This document shows positions 21,988 through 35,400 of a DNA stretch of 64,000 bases, piece by piece. The stretch is from Cryphonectria parasitica EP155 (lineage: Eukaryota; Ascomycota; Sordariomycetes; Diaporthales; Cryphonectriaceae): contig NW_024468912.1 of assembly GCF_011745365.1 (NCBI RefSeq), positions 434,001-498,000 of the forward strand, given 5' to 3'. The position numbers and the translations under genes are program-made. The notes under the pieces are model-generated. The model saw only the letters and a list, made by a program, of their open reading frames with translations. It did no database searches and had not been told where the DNA came from. Position 1 is the stretch's first letter. Every line of letters starts with the position of its first letter.

Positions 21988-24442
21988 GATGTCTGTCTGT
22001 ATGTCTGTCTGTCTGCCTGTCCCTCTAGACTTTGTTGCTTCCGATTTAGAGTGATTACAGACGGTGGCTGGGAATTCGGATAATTTCTGTAAGGGAGAAA
22101 ATCAACATTGAAGTTGACGGTGCGTGTCTTAAATCTCTACGCCGCACCCCTCACATGGTTCTAAGTTTGAACCAGCCCCTCACGACCTTCAGGTGACAAT
22201 AATGGAGAACGGCGTGGAGTCGCCTGCTTCGGGCCACTGTCCCCCTCACTTGCTTTGGCTTTTGTCCCACGGGGAAGATTCCACCTTTCAACCCGCACCG
22301 GCCCCAGCCAGTCCTCTTGAGTGATAGGGTATGAATAAGCAAAGTGCTATGACAACTCGACCATTTATCGACGATCGCTCTCACTCTGCGTCGGATGAGG
22401 TCGTCCGACTTCTTGCTGTCACTTTCGACATTGCAACACTGTGGTTCTCTCTGGAGATCTTCCCACCAATATTGACTGAAATTTATCATCCTAGAAAAAC
22501 CCAGATAACACTCCTTGGGAATGAAACGTGGCAATATTAACGAATGAAGCTCGAGATTGCCTCACTGCTGTCTGCCACTCTGTGGCAGATTGATCAGTCC
22601 GTTAACCATTCATTTGAGACTCTGCACTGGATTTCTGATCAATTTCCTGACGAGTCAATCCAAGGCTGGGCCCATCTCAGTCCTTCTTAAAACTATCCTG
22701 TCAATCGTCTGAGGAGATGTGATAACCCTGGCCCATTGGACCACGGCTGTGGCAGCCACCACTCTTTCAACCGTGTCAATACCTGGTTTCAGCGTAATTA
22801 CAAGAGGTCTATAAGGTGGTAGAAGAGCCAGACAACAATCAAGAACAACTATCTCCAAGGAGTTTATTTGTTTCGGTGCATGACAAAAAGAAATTCCCGA
22901 CACTTCGAGTCTGTATTTCAGCTCCTAATTAATCAAACGGCGTTACTACCCAAACAAGTAGCAATTACACTGCGGCTATGATGCTATGGAGAGCTCATGG
23001 GCGGGAAGATCTTTATCTGTTTTGTATGGAGGACTGATTCAGGTAACCCAGAAGGTCTGGAGCAGACATTACACTATGTACCCAAATTGATAGTCCAACA
23101 GGCCTGCTTCATATTTTAAAATTATTGCACGTGGTTACAATCATGGCAAAATTTCCGTCCATTGGGAATGTGGTGTCCAAGCTCCGAACCTGGAGTCAAT
23201 CTTTCTCAACCTGTTTGGTGTGCCATATTGGTGTCTTTAGAATGCATTCAATCATAAAATTCGTTGTATTTTAGCTGAAAACCACCACAATTATGCAGCG
23301 ATAGCAAGTGGAAGTAATTTCGTGGCATAAGCCACGTCAAGGAGCTGCAGGGGCAGCAAGAGAAGCAACGGACAGACCATGATGCTCCAAGGCTGTGCAT
23401 GACTTCGTTGGGTTCGTCCATTAGAAGCCAGATGAGTAAAGACCGAAACTATGATGTATAGTAATTTCAATACAGCAGAATAGGCTGACGAGGGTCGCGC
23501 AGCCTCGCGGAGGCAAGCAATTAATTACGCCGCCTGTGTCTGGTGGCAGTTCCTCTCTCTGTCGCTCGCTCTCTTTTTTCCTTCCCATGCCTGGCCCGAT
23601 ATTTAGAACACTCGAAGGTCCGAGCAATTTAGAATAATGAATACATAAAAGATACAGTAGAGAAGGAGACCATGATGTGGCACGCGTACCGTAATTAGTA
23701 TTTAGCAAGAGAAGCTCTATCTCGAATGTTACATAATCATATTAGGGGACGATCCCCCATAGCAAGATCACACCTCGGCTCATTCCAAATCATCCCAGAC
23801 GCCGCGGAGAAGTAAACATGGCGAAAACAGACCGGGACACAAGGCGCGAAAAGACGGTCTGGTTTTTTTTGTTTTTGCTTATACGTGATTATCGATCCAC
23901 TCGAATATCTCGGCGTGACAAATCAAACAGTTTCAATTATTCAAACACTCGTCAATGTTCACACCCGGCAGGTTCTCTCGATGCAGGTTGGCGTGGGTCA
24001 TGGAAGGGGAGAGAAGCGGACTTGCATTAAAAGCATCGCTCCCACCGCGCCCACCTGTCTCGGAATGGCACCTTACTGGTCACCGACGAGGGTCTCCTGC
24101 GCCCAACATGGCGTGATGACTGTTTTTGTGGACGAGGGAGATGGCGAGTATCTCCTCGGAATACCCTCGTCCTGAACAGCATCTCCGAGGCAGCTGAAAA
24201 GCTTCGTCCCACAGCCATATGTGAGAAAAGATAAGAAGGCCCTCGCACCCAACAACATGCTCCGTCGAGGTAAGTAATGAATGTAGGTTCAAGAAGTCTC
24301 AACATCAGTCAACGACAAGACTCACCAACCTGGATAGCTTTTCCGACATTACTGATTGTTACATTTTTGTGTTCCTGACTGCATCTGGCCCAACTCGAGA
24401 GGGAAAGAAAAGGAAAGAAGAGTAAAAATCAGGACGCACAAC
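21988..24442. other. Divergent intergenic region, about 2.45 kb
   Basis: Between divergent transaldolase and flavohemoglobin starts. Apart from the GTCT repeat, no RNA gene, motif-bearing frame or mobile element is seen. Long for a simple promoter pair; a non-coding or highly diverged gene cannot be excluded. Confidence 0.45.
21991..22022. repeat. Imperfect GTCT tetranucleotide repeat in a 5' UTR
   Basis: About 32 bp of GTCT units with one ATGT and one GCCT variant, immediately upstream of the transaldolase ATG; in the transcript it would read as a CAGA-rich leader. Confidence 0.75.
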
Positions 24443-25798
24443 ATGGAAGTTCAAACTACTACTCCAGCGTCATCAAGTTCCAAGCATGTCGCCTCTATAG
24501 AGAGCGCCCTGCCCAGGATGGCACCTATCTCCTCGGCTCAGCTGGCCATCATCAAGGCCACCGTACCCGTTCTCCAGTCGCACGGCGAGTCCATCACGAC
24601 GACCATGTACAACAACATGATCAAGTCGCACCCAGCCATGAAGGACATCTTCAGCCACACCTCCCAGATCACAGGCGCCCAGCCGCGCGCCCTGGCTCGA
24701 GCAGTCCTAGCCTACGCCACGTACATCGACGACCTTCCCAAACTGACGCATGCCATCGAGCGTATAGCCCAGAAGCACGCAAGCCTCTTCATCCAGCCAG
24801 GACAGTATGACATTGTGGGCGGGCACCTCATCGGGGCCATCCAAGAGGTCCTCGGCGATGCCATCGCCACCCCTGCGGTCGTCGACGCGTGGACGGCTGC
24901 GTACGGCATCTTGGCGCAGGTCTTTATCGGGCGCGAGCAGCAGCTGTACGCGGCAGACGGGAACTGGACAGGGTGGCGAAAATTCCGCATCGCCAGGAAG
25001 GTGGTCGAGGCAGAGGACATCGCAAGCTTCTACCTCGAGCCCGTCGACGGCGTGGCCCCTCTGCCGACCTTTCTGCCGGGCCAGTACATCAGCCTGCAGG
25101 TCCCCGTACCGCAGCTAGGTCATCTGCAGAGCAGGCAGTTCAGTCTGAGCCACTGGACCGCAGGCGGAGGGCGTCAGTACCGAGTGACTGTGAAGAGAGA
25201 GAAAGAGCGCTGTGGTAGTGGTAGTGGTGATAAGTCGTCGGTGGTCGGGCTGGTGTCGAACCTGCTGCACGAAAGTTATGCAGAGGGTGACACGGTGGAC
25301 TTGTCTCACCCACATGGGGAATTCTTCCTCGACCCGTCGGATGCCTCCAAAGCAGGGGCACCAGTCATCCTCATATCGGCAGGCGTCGGCGCCACCCCCT
25401 TACTGTCCATACTGCACGCCCTGCACGCTCAGCAGCCGTCGGCAGTAGTGGAGAGGCCAGTCTCATGGGTTCACACGTCCCGGTCCTCAGCTGCACAGCC
25501 GTTTGCAGAGGAGGTCGCCTCTGTCCTACAGAAGATGGAGGGGCGAGCCGTGACGCACGTGCATCTGAGACAGGGGCTGAGCGACGACAACGGTCACAAC
25601 TCCAAAATGCCCAGATTAGACGTATCGACGCTGGACAGGGAGGCCACGTTGTTCTTGCAGGATCGCAGGGCGGAATATTACGTCTGCGGGCCGGAGAGTT
25701 TCATGTTGGACACGCGGAAGAAGTTGGTGGAAATGGGTGTGGACAAGGAGAGAGTGTTCCTCGAGTTATTCGCCACAGGCGATGTGGAAGATGACTAG
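24443..25798 (+). CDS. fhb: Flavohemoglobin (nitric oxide dioxygenase)
   Basis: Detoxifies nitric oxide to nitrate using oxygen and NAD(P)H. Single exon, 451 residues from the ATG at 24443. After a Ser/Thr-rich leader of about 25 residues comes the globin (about 28-165) with B10 Tyr56 (TMYNNM), the GAQPRALA E-helix region with the distal Gln, and proximal His112 (IAQKHASLFIQPGQYDIVG). The FAD domain shows LPGQYISL and RQFSLS (231-236); the NAD domain shows ISAGVGATPLLSIL and YYVCGPESFM. All cofactor motifs look intact. A low-complexity insert (CGSGSGDKSS) sits in the FAD domain. The leader is not strongly basic, so mitochondrial import is not obvious. Nearest neighbours are over 2 kb away on both sides. 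Confidence 0.95.
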   Translation: MEVQTTTPASSSSKHVASIESALPRMAPISSAQLAIIKATVPVLQSHGESITTTMYNNMIKSHPAMKDIFSHTSQITGAQPRALARAVLAYATYIDDLPKLTHAIERIAQKHASLFIQPGQYDIVGGHLIGAIQEVLGDAIATPAVVDAWTAAYGILAQVFIGREQQLYAADGNWTGWRKFRIARKVVEAEDIASFYLEPVDGVAPLPTFLPGQYISLQVPVPQLGHLQSRQFSLSHWTAGGGRQYRVTVKREKERCGSGSGDKSSVVGLVSNLLHESYAEGDTVDLSHPHGEFFLDPSDASKAGAPVILISAGVGATPLLSILHALHAQQPSAVVERPVSWVHTSRSSAAQPFAEEVASVLQKMEGRAVTHVHLRQGLSDDNGHNSKMPRLDVSTLDREATLFLQDRRAEYYVCGPESFMLDTRKKLVEMGVDKERVFLELFATGDVEDD

Positions 25799-28700
25799 AC
25801 GGACTAGATTTTGAGCATGAATATCCCTCATGAGTGGCATTTCATTACTCCGATCAGGACAAGACGGAAAAAATAGTGGCGACATCTGGGTCAGAAAGGA
25901 GAAACAGAAAATCCTCAACTCGACTAATTAGCTTCAGAACTGGGAAGGCCTCGACTCCCCGAATCATGCTGTCGTGACATGAAGACATTGGGAAGTGTCG
26001 ACAGACGAGAGGTGTGTGTGTGTGTGCCCCAACTGTCCCATTTGTGCAGTTGCAGGATCTTGGTCAGACCACAGACGCAACATCACCGTTACTATGCGAA
26101 CCATTGAACGCCACTCAGCGCCCGAGAAACACGAGGCTTGCGTTGACAGCCGCCTTGTGCACGTTTCTAGTACTAACATAGACAGCCGTGCTATTAGGTT
26201 ACAAGTTCTATCGTCGGTCCGAAGAAGCAACACATGCAACCCGCCTATTGGCGATGCACAACAACCCAGACATTCGGGCGGCCGCCGTTGTGCATACGAC
26301 ACATTGAAGCCCGCGGCCCCATGGACCCTGCAAGTGTCATTTTCCCCCTTCGTGCTGCGCATATGAGTGGCTGGTGAGATTGCACGGATGGTGAAGCCGG
26401 GTGGGGCGACTGGTAGAACAACAAAGAGGGTTTTTGTTTATCAATCGTAGTCGGAGAGCCCTCCCTGTATGAGGTCTAGTGCTGGAGCTTAATACGGATC
26501 AAGTGTGCTGAGGGAGGGTCTGGCTGTGGGTATGTGTGCGTGTGTAATTGCACAACATGCCGTGCTCAGAAGCTCATTGGACTGTTCGTCACACTGCAGA
26601 GCCCCATCAACCTCATCTTGTTCATCTGTCACCCTTCAATGCCAGATTGGGCGGTAGGTCGATTGTTGAACGTGAGAACTGACGTGTTTCAGTATTTCAC
26701 AAGACATGTTTTTGAGTTTTGTGAGGCTGAACTGATCAGAGCAACGATGAGCGTATCCTTAGTTCTTTAGACTGCACTGCGTCACATTGCACGAGGCCAA
26801 TCACCGGGTGCCGTTGCGTCCATGATGGTCACTTACTTCCAAAGAGATGTTCGCCAATCAAGATTGACAAATAGGCCTATCACACCTACAGAGCATTCTC
26901 GACGTCAAGGGATGATTGAGGGCCAGTCAGTGCCTCCATAAACGAAGCTTATTCCAGAGTTATTCTTTTCGATGAAAAGTGACCACTCAGAGTCCACACG
27001 TCGAGTTGCCGACTCAAATATAACTGATCAGGATATTAGAAGAAGAAATCTTCTGAACAGAGGAACCGTGGCAAGGAAAGGGCCAAACCAAGTGCAAGTT
27101 CCGAAACGAGACAGGGGCTCAAAATTACAGTGTCTCAAGTCATGTCTTTGTCGTATAGGATCAGCTACCGTGATACAATTTGCGATTATTCCGAGATTCA
27201 GCAGGCATGCCAAACAGGTTCGAAGGCTTGAAGAGGCTCATTGGCTAGCTAACTTGACTGCGTTAGGCCGAGGAGGTCTAGAATGCCTCGGATGTTGGGA
27301 TCGGATGTTTTGTTGGGTGGCCGCACCTTTCGCGCGTCTGTATTGACTGCTCTTCTCAGCCAACGTCGGTTGCACGACGATACAGGCTGCGGCAGCATGT
27401 GATACATGAAAATATGAACCCGAATGGTCAGCTCTCCTTTCGGAAGGGCTAACGCAAATGCCCCAGGCTGAAAAAGAAATAAGGCGGCTCTTTTCGATCT
27501 GTCATAAATCAGTAAAACGTCAGCCTAGAGTCTATCAGCAAACCACATGATCTCATTGTGGGAAGGACCCCACTGGATCTTGCAGGATGCCTCCAGAGAA
27601 AATCATACTATGGAGGTGGAGGGGGGTCGGAGGGGGTTTGGTTCAGTAGCAAGCTATGAAGGAGCCAATCAGGAGCGTTCTATTGGCTGCGATATTGGAG
27701 GCTCAGCCTCAGCTGACCTTCGCCAATCACACAAACAGGTTAGCTTTCCTACTACCGAGATCTGACGGCCGTATGGATGATGGCATTCTGCCTGAGAGAA
27801 TTTTTTGTTGGAGGCCTTGGAAGAATGGTATTCCAGTAGCAGGTGAAAGAAGAAGAAAGATCATATCCTGTAGTGAGGGTGACGACAATACAGAGGAAAA
27901 CCAGAGAAGGCAAACAGTCAACAATGTACAGACCCTCAGTCATCGATATTTACTTTCTTTCTCTCTTTATGGTATTCTTTTCTCTCAGACATGACACTAT
28001 AGATTTTACATGCATTCTGCACTTTTAATAGTCATTTGACTGTCAGAGTAGATGAGAGATGTTGACAACATTGCTTACCAGGCACTTCGTTACCAAGCTG
28101 AACTTGTAATGTGAGGTGCCTTTACCAGCATCTGAAGACTTGTTTGGTTATTGAGTTACTTGATGCATGGGCCCAACGATGATGAACATGCAGTGATTTA
28201 GATTCGAGACTTGTACCTGCAGCTCCACTCTCTTGTATCACCAAGAAAAATTCACTTTCAGTACGGTCTATAGTTTGTTATTGCATAGATCTGTGCATGT
28301 TTTGCCCCCTCGTCTTCCATTTTGGTCAAGAACATGCCATAAGTGGGAAACCGTCGTCCAGATCCTAGGCACTAGGCAGGATACTAGCTAATTCAGGTAT
28401 ACAATACATTCACTTGCCACCATATCGGTACTATGTAGCTTTCAGCCACTCATGCCAAGTTCTTGAGCAATGATGGAAGAAAGTGGATTTGGTCTTCTTG
28501 ACACGATTCCTGTTTGAAATGAGCCCTTTATCATTTAGCTGAGAAACTTGACTACTTAGGCAAAGCATCTGTACAGGGATATTTTCTTCCCATGAGGTAA
28601 GATGTGATGATGAACCCCCCCCCCCCCCATACTTTCAGCTTGTTGTGTAAGTCCCGTCCAAGCCGGCTGAATCTCTGCATGCAAAATACAAAAATGAAGT

Positions 28701-29496
28701 TCATCCGTATTGATAAACTTCGCACCATTGGACCCAACATGTGAAAATCACGACAGGCTAAGCCAACAGGGGAATTGGGGTCCAGACGGCTGTGATCAAC
28801 TGTGACGGGCCATATACCCGGATACGTATTTTGAGCCATGAAAATTTACCAAGAAAAATCACACAGAATCCAGTGAATTCGGGAATCCCGGGTCACATTC
28901 AGCTTGAGAAGGACAACAGATCTTTGCCCATGAATCTGCTCTGTGCAAAGCCTCTCGAGTCATTGGTCACTGGTCACTGGTTACTTGTCACTCGTCACAC
29001 ATCACATCCTCTCTTCTCACCAGCTTTCTGGGTAGACTACTCTAGTATAAAGAACCGCTGCTACAATCAAGGTCTCACATTTACATATATATTTCCTTAC
29101 CATGCACCCTCAGGACACATCAAGCTGAGCCAAAACTCGTACATGAACAAAGATGTCTCTCCATCAAACCAAGTAATTTGTGCTTCTCTTTGTCTGAACA
29201 CGAGACCTCTCAACAGAGGCATCATTTTATAATCAACCCCCATTCCTACCATAACACCATTATCTACAACAAGTTCTTGTTGAAATCATAGTCTGAACAG
29301 TGAGTTCTCACTGTCCTGTCTCTCAGGGTATATCATACCAAGTATGTCTCTCTTAAGCCCTTGACCAAAAGTTCTACATTTGCACCAAGTTTTCCTTGCA
29401 GTTTGGTATGCTGTTATTTTCCTCCACCCACGCACTGTCTAACAAGTGTGACCACCAAGAACTACCCATATTAGGATACCAAGCACGTATTTGGAC
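25799..29496. other. Gene-poor interval upstream of the PKS, about 3.7 kb
   Basis: No supported gene. Contains a short GT microsatellite (about 26011-26024), a 14-C run at 28615-28628 and a cluster of TCACTGG/TCACTCG-type near-repeats at about 28966-29005. A TATA-like TAGTATAAAG lies near 29043, about 450 bp before the PKS start. Confidence 0.45.
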
Positions 29497-32400
29497 ATGC
29501 CTTATCCACGGCCACTACTGGAGCCTATTGCGCTCGTTGGAAGCAGTTGTCGTTTTGCAGGCAACATCAAATCCCCCCATGAACTCTGGAAACAGCATTC
29601 GAAGCCTGAAGACCTATCTCGCCCGGTTCCTCCGAGCAGGTTCTCCAGCACAGCATTCTTCCATGAAGACGGTGAATATCATGGCACTACAAACTCGGTC
29701 AAGGCCTACTGGTTGGAGCAAGACCACCGCTTGTTCGATGCCCAGTTCTTCAATATTACTCCCAAGGAGGCCGAGGCCATTGATCCACAGCAGCGCTTGC
29801 TTTTGGAAGTGGTCTATGAGTCGCTCGAGTCAGCCGGGTACACTCTTCAGCAATACGCAGGGCAGCCAGTTGCTGTGTTTGCCGGAGTGATGACAGACGA
29901 TTACCACACGCTCTCTTCCCGGGACGATCTCAACGCCTCCCAGTATGCTGCCACCGGGAACGCCAGATCCAACATCGCCAACCGCGTCTCGTACTTCTTC
30001 GACTTCCATGGACCATCCATGACAATTGACACAGCGTGCTCCGCAAGCCTCGTCGCTTTGCACCAGGCTGTACAGTCTCTTCGGTCCGGAGAGACCACAA
30101 TGGCTTGTGTTGCTGGAGTCAATTTGATGCTTACCCCGGAACAATTCATTGCCGAGTCAAACCTGCATATGCTCAGTCCGACTGGGCATTCCCGCATGTG
30201 GGACGCAAAGGCTGACGGTTAGTTGTATTGTTTCCCCAGTCGTGACTCTGATTCAACTCTTTGGAGCTATGGCTGACTTACTCTATTCTTTCTACATAAT
30301 AGGTTACGCACGTGGAGAGGGTGTTGTATCCGTTCTCATCAAGACCTTGAGCCGAGCTCTAGCCGATGGCGACAATATACAGGCGATAATACGAGAGACA
30401 GGCGTCAACTCGGACGGAAGAACAAAAGGCATAACCATGCCGAATCCTCATGCACAGACTGCTCTCATCAAAGAAACCTACCGCAAATCCGGTCTCGACA
30501 CCACCGATCCCGAGCACAGACCGCAGTTTTTCGAAGCTCACGGGACAGGCACACCTGTTGGAGACCCCCTTGAGGCTCGCGCCATCTACGATGCCTTCTT
30601 TAGTGGAAGCGAGGACAAGAATAGCAGCAAACTACCCGCATCCAGCGAGCAGAAACTGCTGGTTGGTTCCGTCAAGACAATCATCGGCCATACCGAGGGT
30701 GCTGCTGGTTTGGCAGGGCTGCTCAAGGTGGTGCAGTGCCTGAAGGCTGGATCTATTCTTCCCAACTTGCACCTGGAATCGCTGAGTCCAACAGTGATGC
30801 CCTTTTCTGATCGCCTTCACGTCCCCACCGCGTCAGCGGAGTGGCCAGCTCCAGCTTCAGGGCATCCTCGCAGAGCCTCTGTCAACTCTTTTGGGTTTGG
30901 GGGTACGAATGCACATGCAATCATTGAGGTTTATAACCCGGACATTCACAATACTGTTGCACACTCATTCAATCCAGAGTTGTCGGAGCGGCTTTCCAAT
31001 GCGTCATCCTCGGTCGCCATCGCTGGGACTGGAAGCAACATGGACTCGGATATGACGCTACCCTTGCTCTTCTCTGCTGCCAGTGAGAAATCGCTTCGTG
31101 GTATGCTGCATGATTACAGAGCATTCATCCTCAATAATAGTAATATCGGGCATAAAGAGCTTGCGTGGCATCTCTATTGCAGCCGCACTGTACACAACTA
31201 CCGTGTGGCCATCACTGCAGGAGATCTTGCTCAAGGCGCTGCTGCCATGGACTCTGTTGCTATTCTTCAGAAGCAATTGCACCCTCAGCCCAGGATACTT
31301 GGTATTTTTACAGGACAAGGGGCCCAATACGCTGGTATGTCCAAGGGGCTATACAGAGTCAGCTCAGTCTATCGCAACACAATCCAGTGTTTGGATACCA
31401 TCCTTCAGACCTGCGCCGATCCACCTGCTTGGTCTATCGCGGCACAACTCATGATAAGCAAGGAGGATTCCCAAATTCACACGGCTGCCATTTCTCAACC
31501 GCTCTGCACTGCCCTGCAGATCGGACTCGTCGACTTCCTGAAGAGTATTGGCATCTCCTTTGCCTGTGTGGTTGGCCACTCTTCAGGAGAGATTGCAGCA
31601 GCGTATGCGGCTGGCCGGATCACGCAGCGACAAGCGATGCTGATTTCCTACTACCGTGGCCGGTACACACACCTAGCTGCAGGCAAGGATGGTCAGAAGG
31701 GCGGTATGCTCGCTTGCGGTCTCTCTCGCCAACAAGCAGAGGAGTTTTGTTCACAGGCTGTGTATAAGGACAGAATCTGTGTAGCAGCCAGCAACTCACA
31801 AACCTTGACCACGTTAGCGGGCGATTCCGACGCGATACTGGCCGCGTCCAGTGATTTGAAGGAACAAAACACTTTTGCAAGAGTGCTCAACGTCGACACT
31901 GCATACCACTCATTCCACATGAACAAGCCTGTGGAGGAATACTGCGAAGCTCTTAAGGATTGTCACTTCGAGATCTACCCTCCCTGCCCGGCAAGCAACC
32001 AGACTCAGTGGATCTCCAGTGTCCATGGTTCACTCAAGGAAGTAAAGGCTGAAGATTTAGCGGTTAGTTACTGGGGCAACAACATGACCTGCCCAGTGCT
32101 GTTCCAGGATGCTTTGGCTGCAGCACTCAGAGAGTGTGGACCTTTCAACGCTGCCATCGAGGTTGGCCCACATCCAGCGCTGAAACTACCAGCCACTGAG
32201 ACCATGAAAGAGGTTCTTGGGACATCGATGCCGTACATGTTTGTACTCAGCAGAGTCAAGGAAGACCGCCTGACCGTGGCTGAATTCATTGGGCAGATGT
32301 GGGCCGATTTTGGCCCCTCCTCTGTAGACATAGGGAGATTTGTTTCGGACTCGGCTTGCCCATCACTGGTCGATTCTCGCATCCTGGATGCGCCGTCCTA

Positions 32401-35400
32401 CTCATGGGACCATTCTCAGATTCACTGGAGAGAATCCCGACCATCTGAGCAGTATCACTTCCGCAAACATTCACCACACGAGCTCCTAGGAGTCCGCACT
32501 ATGGACGACACCCAGTTCGACTTGCGGTGGCGGAACATTCTAAAGATGGACAAACTCCCCTGGCTCAAGGGTCACAAGTTTCAAGGACAGGCCCTGCTAC
32601 CTGCATCAGCATACTGCGTCATGGCCCTGGACGCGGCTCGAGCTGTCCTGGAAGGCTACAGGACGACCATAGTCGAACTGCAGGACTTGGAGTTTCTCAA
32701 CGGAATCACTCTAGAGCCTGATTCCTTGGGTGTGGAGACCCTCTTCAGCCTCTCCATGCTGCCACCTGAGAAAGGCGGATCTGGTCAGCCTCAGAAACTT
32801 GAAGGCCACTTCAAGCTCACATCTACCCCGGTCAGGTCATTCGACATGAAGCCCATGAAATTGAATTTCCAGGGCAAGTTGCATGTTCTGCTTGAAGAGA
32901 CGCCTGTACACTCTTTGCCACGTCGCCAGGAGAAATCTCGAGCAGAGACGCTGCCGGTGAAGATCGACAACTTCTACCAGATGATGGAGGGTCTTGGCTT
33001 GGAATACACCGGCCCGTTCAAAGCTTTGAGATCCATCGACAGACGGCTGAACTATGCCGCTGCCACGCTTGACAGCCGCCACCCTTCAGACAGCACGAGA
33101 CTGTCGGTCAGCCCCGCGACTCTGGATGCCTGTTTCCATACAGCATTTGCAACCTTCTCATCCCCTGGAGACAGGGCGCTCTGGACGTCGTTCCTCCCAA
33201 CCAACATCGAAAAGATTCGATTCAGCCTGGACAGTGACGCACTGGTCATGACAGGTGCCACCGATCTACTATCCGTGGACTCGCATCTGACAAGCTTCAA
33301 GCCATACTCCAGAGAGTGTGCTGCAACTATCACGGCTGACATGGAAATCTTCAATCAGCTGGGAGAGATGCAAATCCAGATCGAGGGCCTGGTTGTATCC
33401 TCATTCGCATCCACCAAGCCTGAGGATGATTACGAGTTGTATCTCCACACCGTCCTGGAGCTGGACCCCGAGGACGAAATTGTTCACTCGACGACTAGTG
33501 ACCTTGGCTTCGACCCATCGCTTGCAGAGAGCTGTATGCGAGTCGCGCAGCACTACACGTACAAATCTCGGTTCACCGCGTCGCTCGATACGCCACCTGC
33601 TTCGCCGAAGATGTCGGCTTCCCCTGGACCAGATACCATGACAGCGTCAACCACGGCAGGCCAGTCATTTTCAAATGAGGAAGATGTACAGGATTTCATT
33701 CGCACTTCGCCGTACTTTTTCACTCTGGACTACATCCGCAACGTCAGCGTGAATCGTCCAGAAGCAGTTTTCAGCACCATGAAAAAGATGATTGAGGAGG
33801 CACAAGAGACGCTGCGTTTCCAGAAACACCTCAAGCGGGTTGTTCGGCAAGTAGCTCATCGTTACCCAAGAATGAACGTCCTGGGCGTTACAGATCCTCA
33901 ATACGGCTTCACGGAGCCTATTTTGAAGGGGCTCGGAGACGTCTATAGGACATACACCATTGGCGGCAAGGCGGAGGACAACTTGTACGACCGCATGCCT
34001 TCCATTAAGGGCAGCAGGAAGGTCCGTCAGGAGTTCGTTGCCTTGAATCCTGAGCACTTGGATGAAACTCCAGCAGCTCATCGTTATGACATGGTCATTT
34101 GGTCCGTCTCAACCCCGGGAAATCATGGCTCTGATCCCAGGTCCCCGTGGGAAACAATCCGAGGAATGATCAAGGACGGGGGCTTCCTGCTTTTGATCAA
34201 TTTGCCCCTCGAACAACCCACAAACACACTTCTTGAGACTAGCATCCTTGACGAGGATTCGTCGGAGGTTCTTCCAGCAACCCCACCAGACCGTTCCAGC
34301 TCAGAAGAAGCCTGCAAGTTCTTTACGCGTCCTCGTAACTCGGAGTTCTCTACTCGTCTTGGGATGTCACTCAGCGTTCTTCAAGCCACCGTCTCCTCCT
34401 ACAATAACAGCACCAACAACGACCAGATGAGGAGTCCTCTGGCTTGGAGGGCGGACGAGCTGGCGACCCAGCATTTATTGATCATCGGAGGTGAGAACCA
34501 GGCAATTCAAGGCATTGCAACAGAAGTAGAGCAATGTCTTGGTGGCTACTGCAACTCGATATCCACAGCGGCTAGGCTAGATGATGTTACGCCCGAGGTT
34601 GCAGCCAACTGTACAGGCATCATCTTTCTGACCGACCTGGAAGACGCCATCTGCTCTTCAATGTCAGAGAAATGGCTGGACGCGTTGAGATCGTTGGTGC
34701 GTCCAGAGATGGTCATTCTATGGGTCACCAGAAATGCGCGCGAGGACCCAGAGCGAGCTGCATCCCTGGGCCTGACCCGGACTCTGAAGGCCGAGACACC
34801 AGATCTCTTACTGCAGGTGCTTGACCTGGATACTCTTGATGATTCTGGAAAGCTAATCTCAGAGACATTCTGTCGCCTGGGTTTCTGGGCTCAATCTTCC
34901 CAGCGCAAGGAACCCGACTCGATCGTTTGGTCCAACGAGCCTGAGATACACATGCAGAACGGCAGGCGTTTCATACCACGCGTGCTTCCTTTTAGGCCAG
35001 CAATTGATCGCCTCAACGCATATCGCAGATCCGTCACCACGACAGTCAACACGCTCGAGTCTTGCATTGTCATGGAGCCGAATCAAGATAGGCCGGGATC
35101 GATACGGTACAAAGCCCTGGATGTCGGACACACTTTGGCACCGACTGGCTCAGTCCTTACATATGCCGAGTACAGTTCCGTACGATCCTTTGCGATTGGT
35201 GAACATGGACCAATGCATCTCTGTGTTGGGAGAACTGTCGACGACAGCAACCTCGTGATGGGTCTTACGAGCAGTCTCGCTTCGATCGTCGACATAGACG
35301 CCTCTTTGTGCAGGGAAATTTCCATGCTCAACGTTGACTTGTCACGCATGACCGTTGTCCTCTCCACGGTCTTGGCTGCTCTCCAAATAGTCATGGATGC

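Noticed and set aside
28792..29232. 146-codon frame upstream of the PKS
   Set aside because: It starts with GTG, has no motif and spans the TCACTGG near-repeats; more likely promoter DNA.
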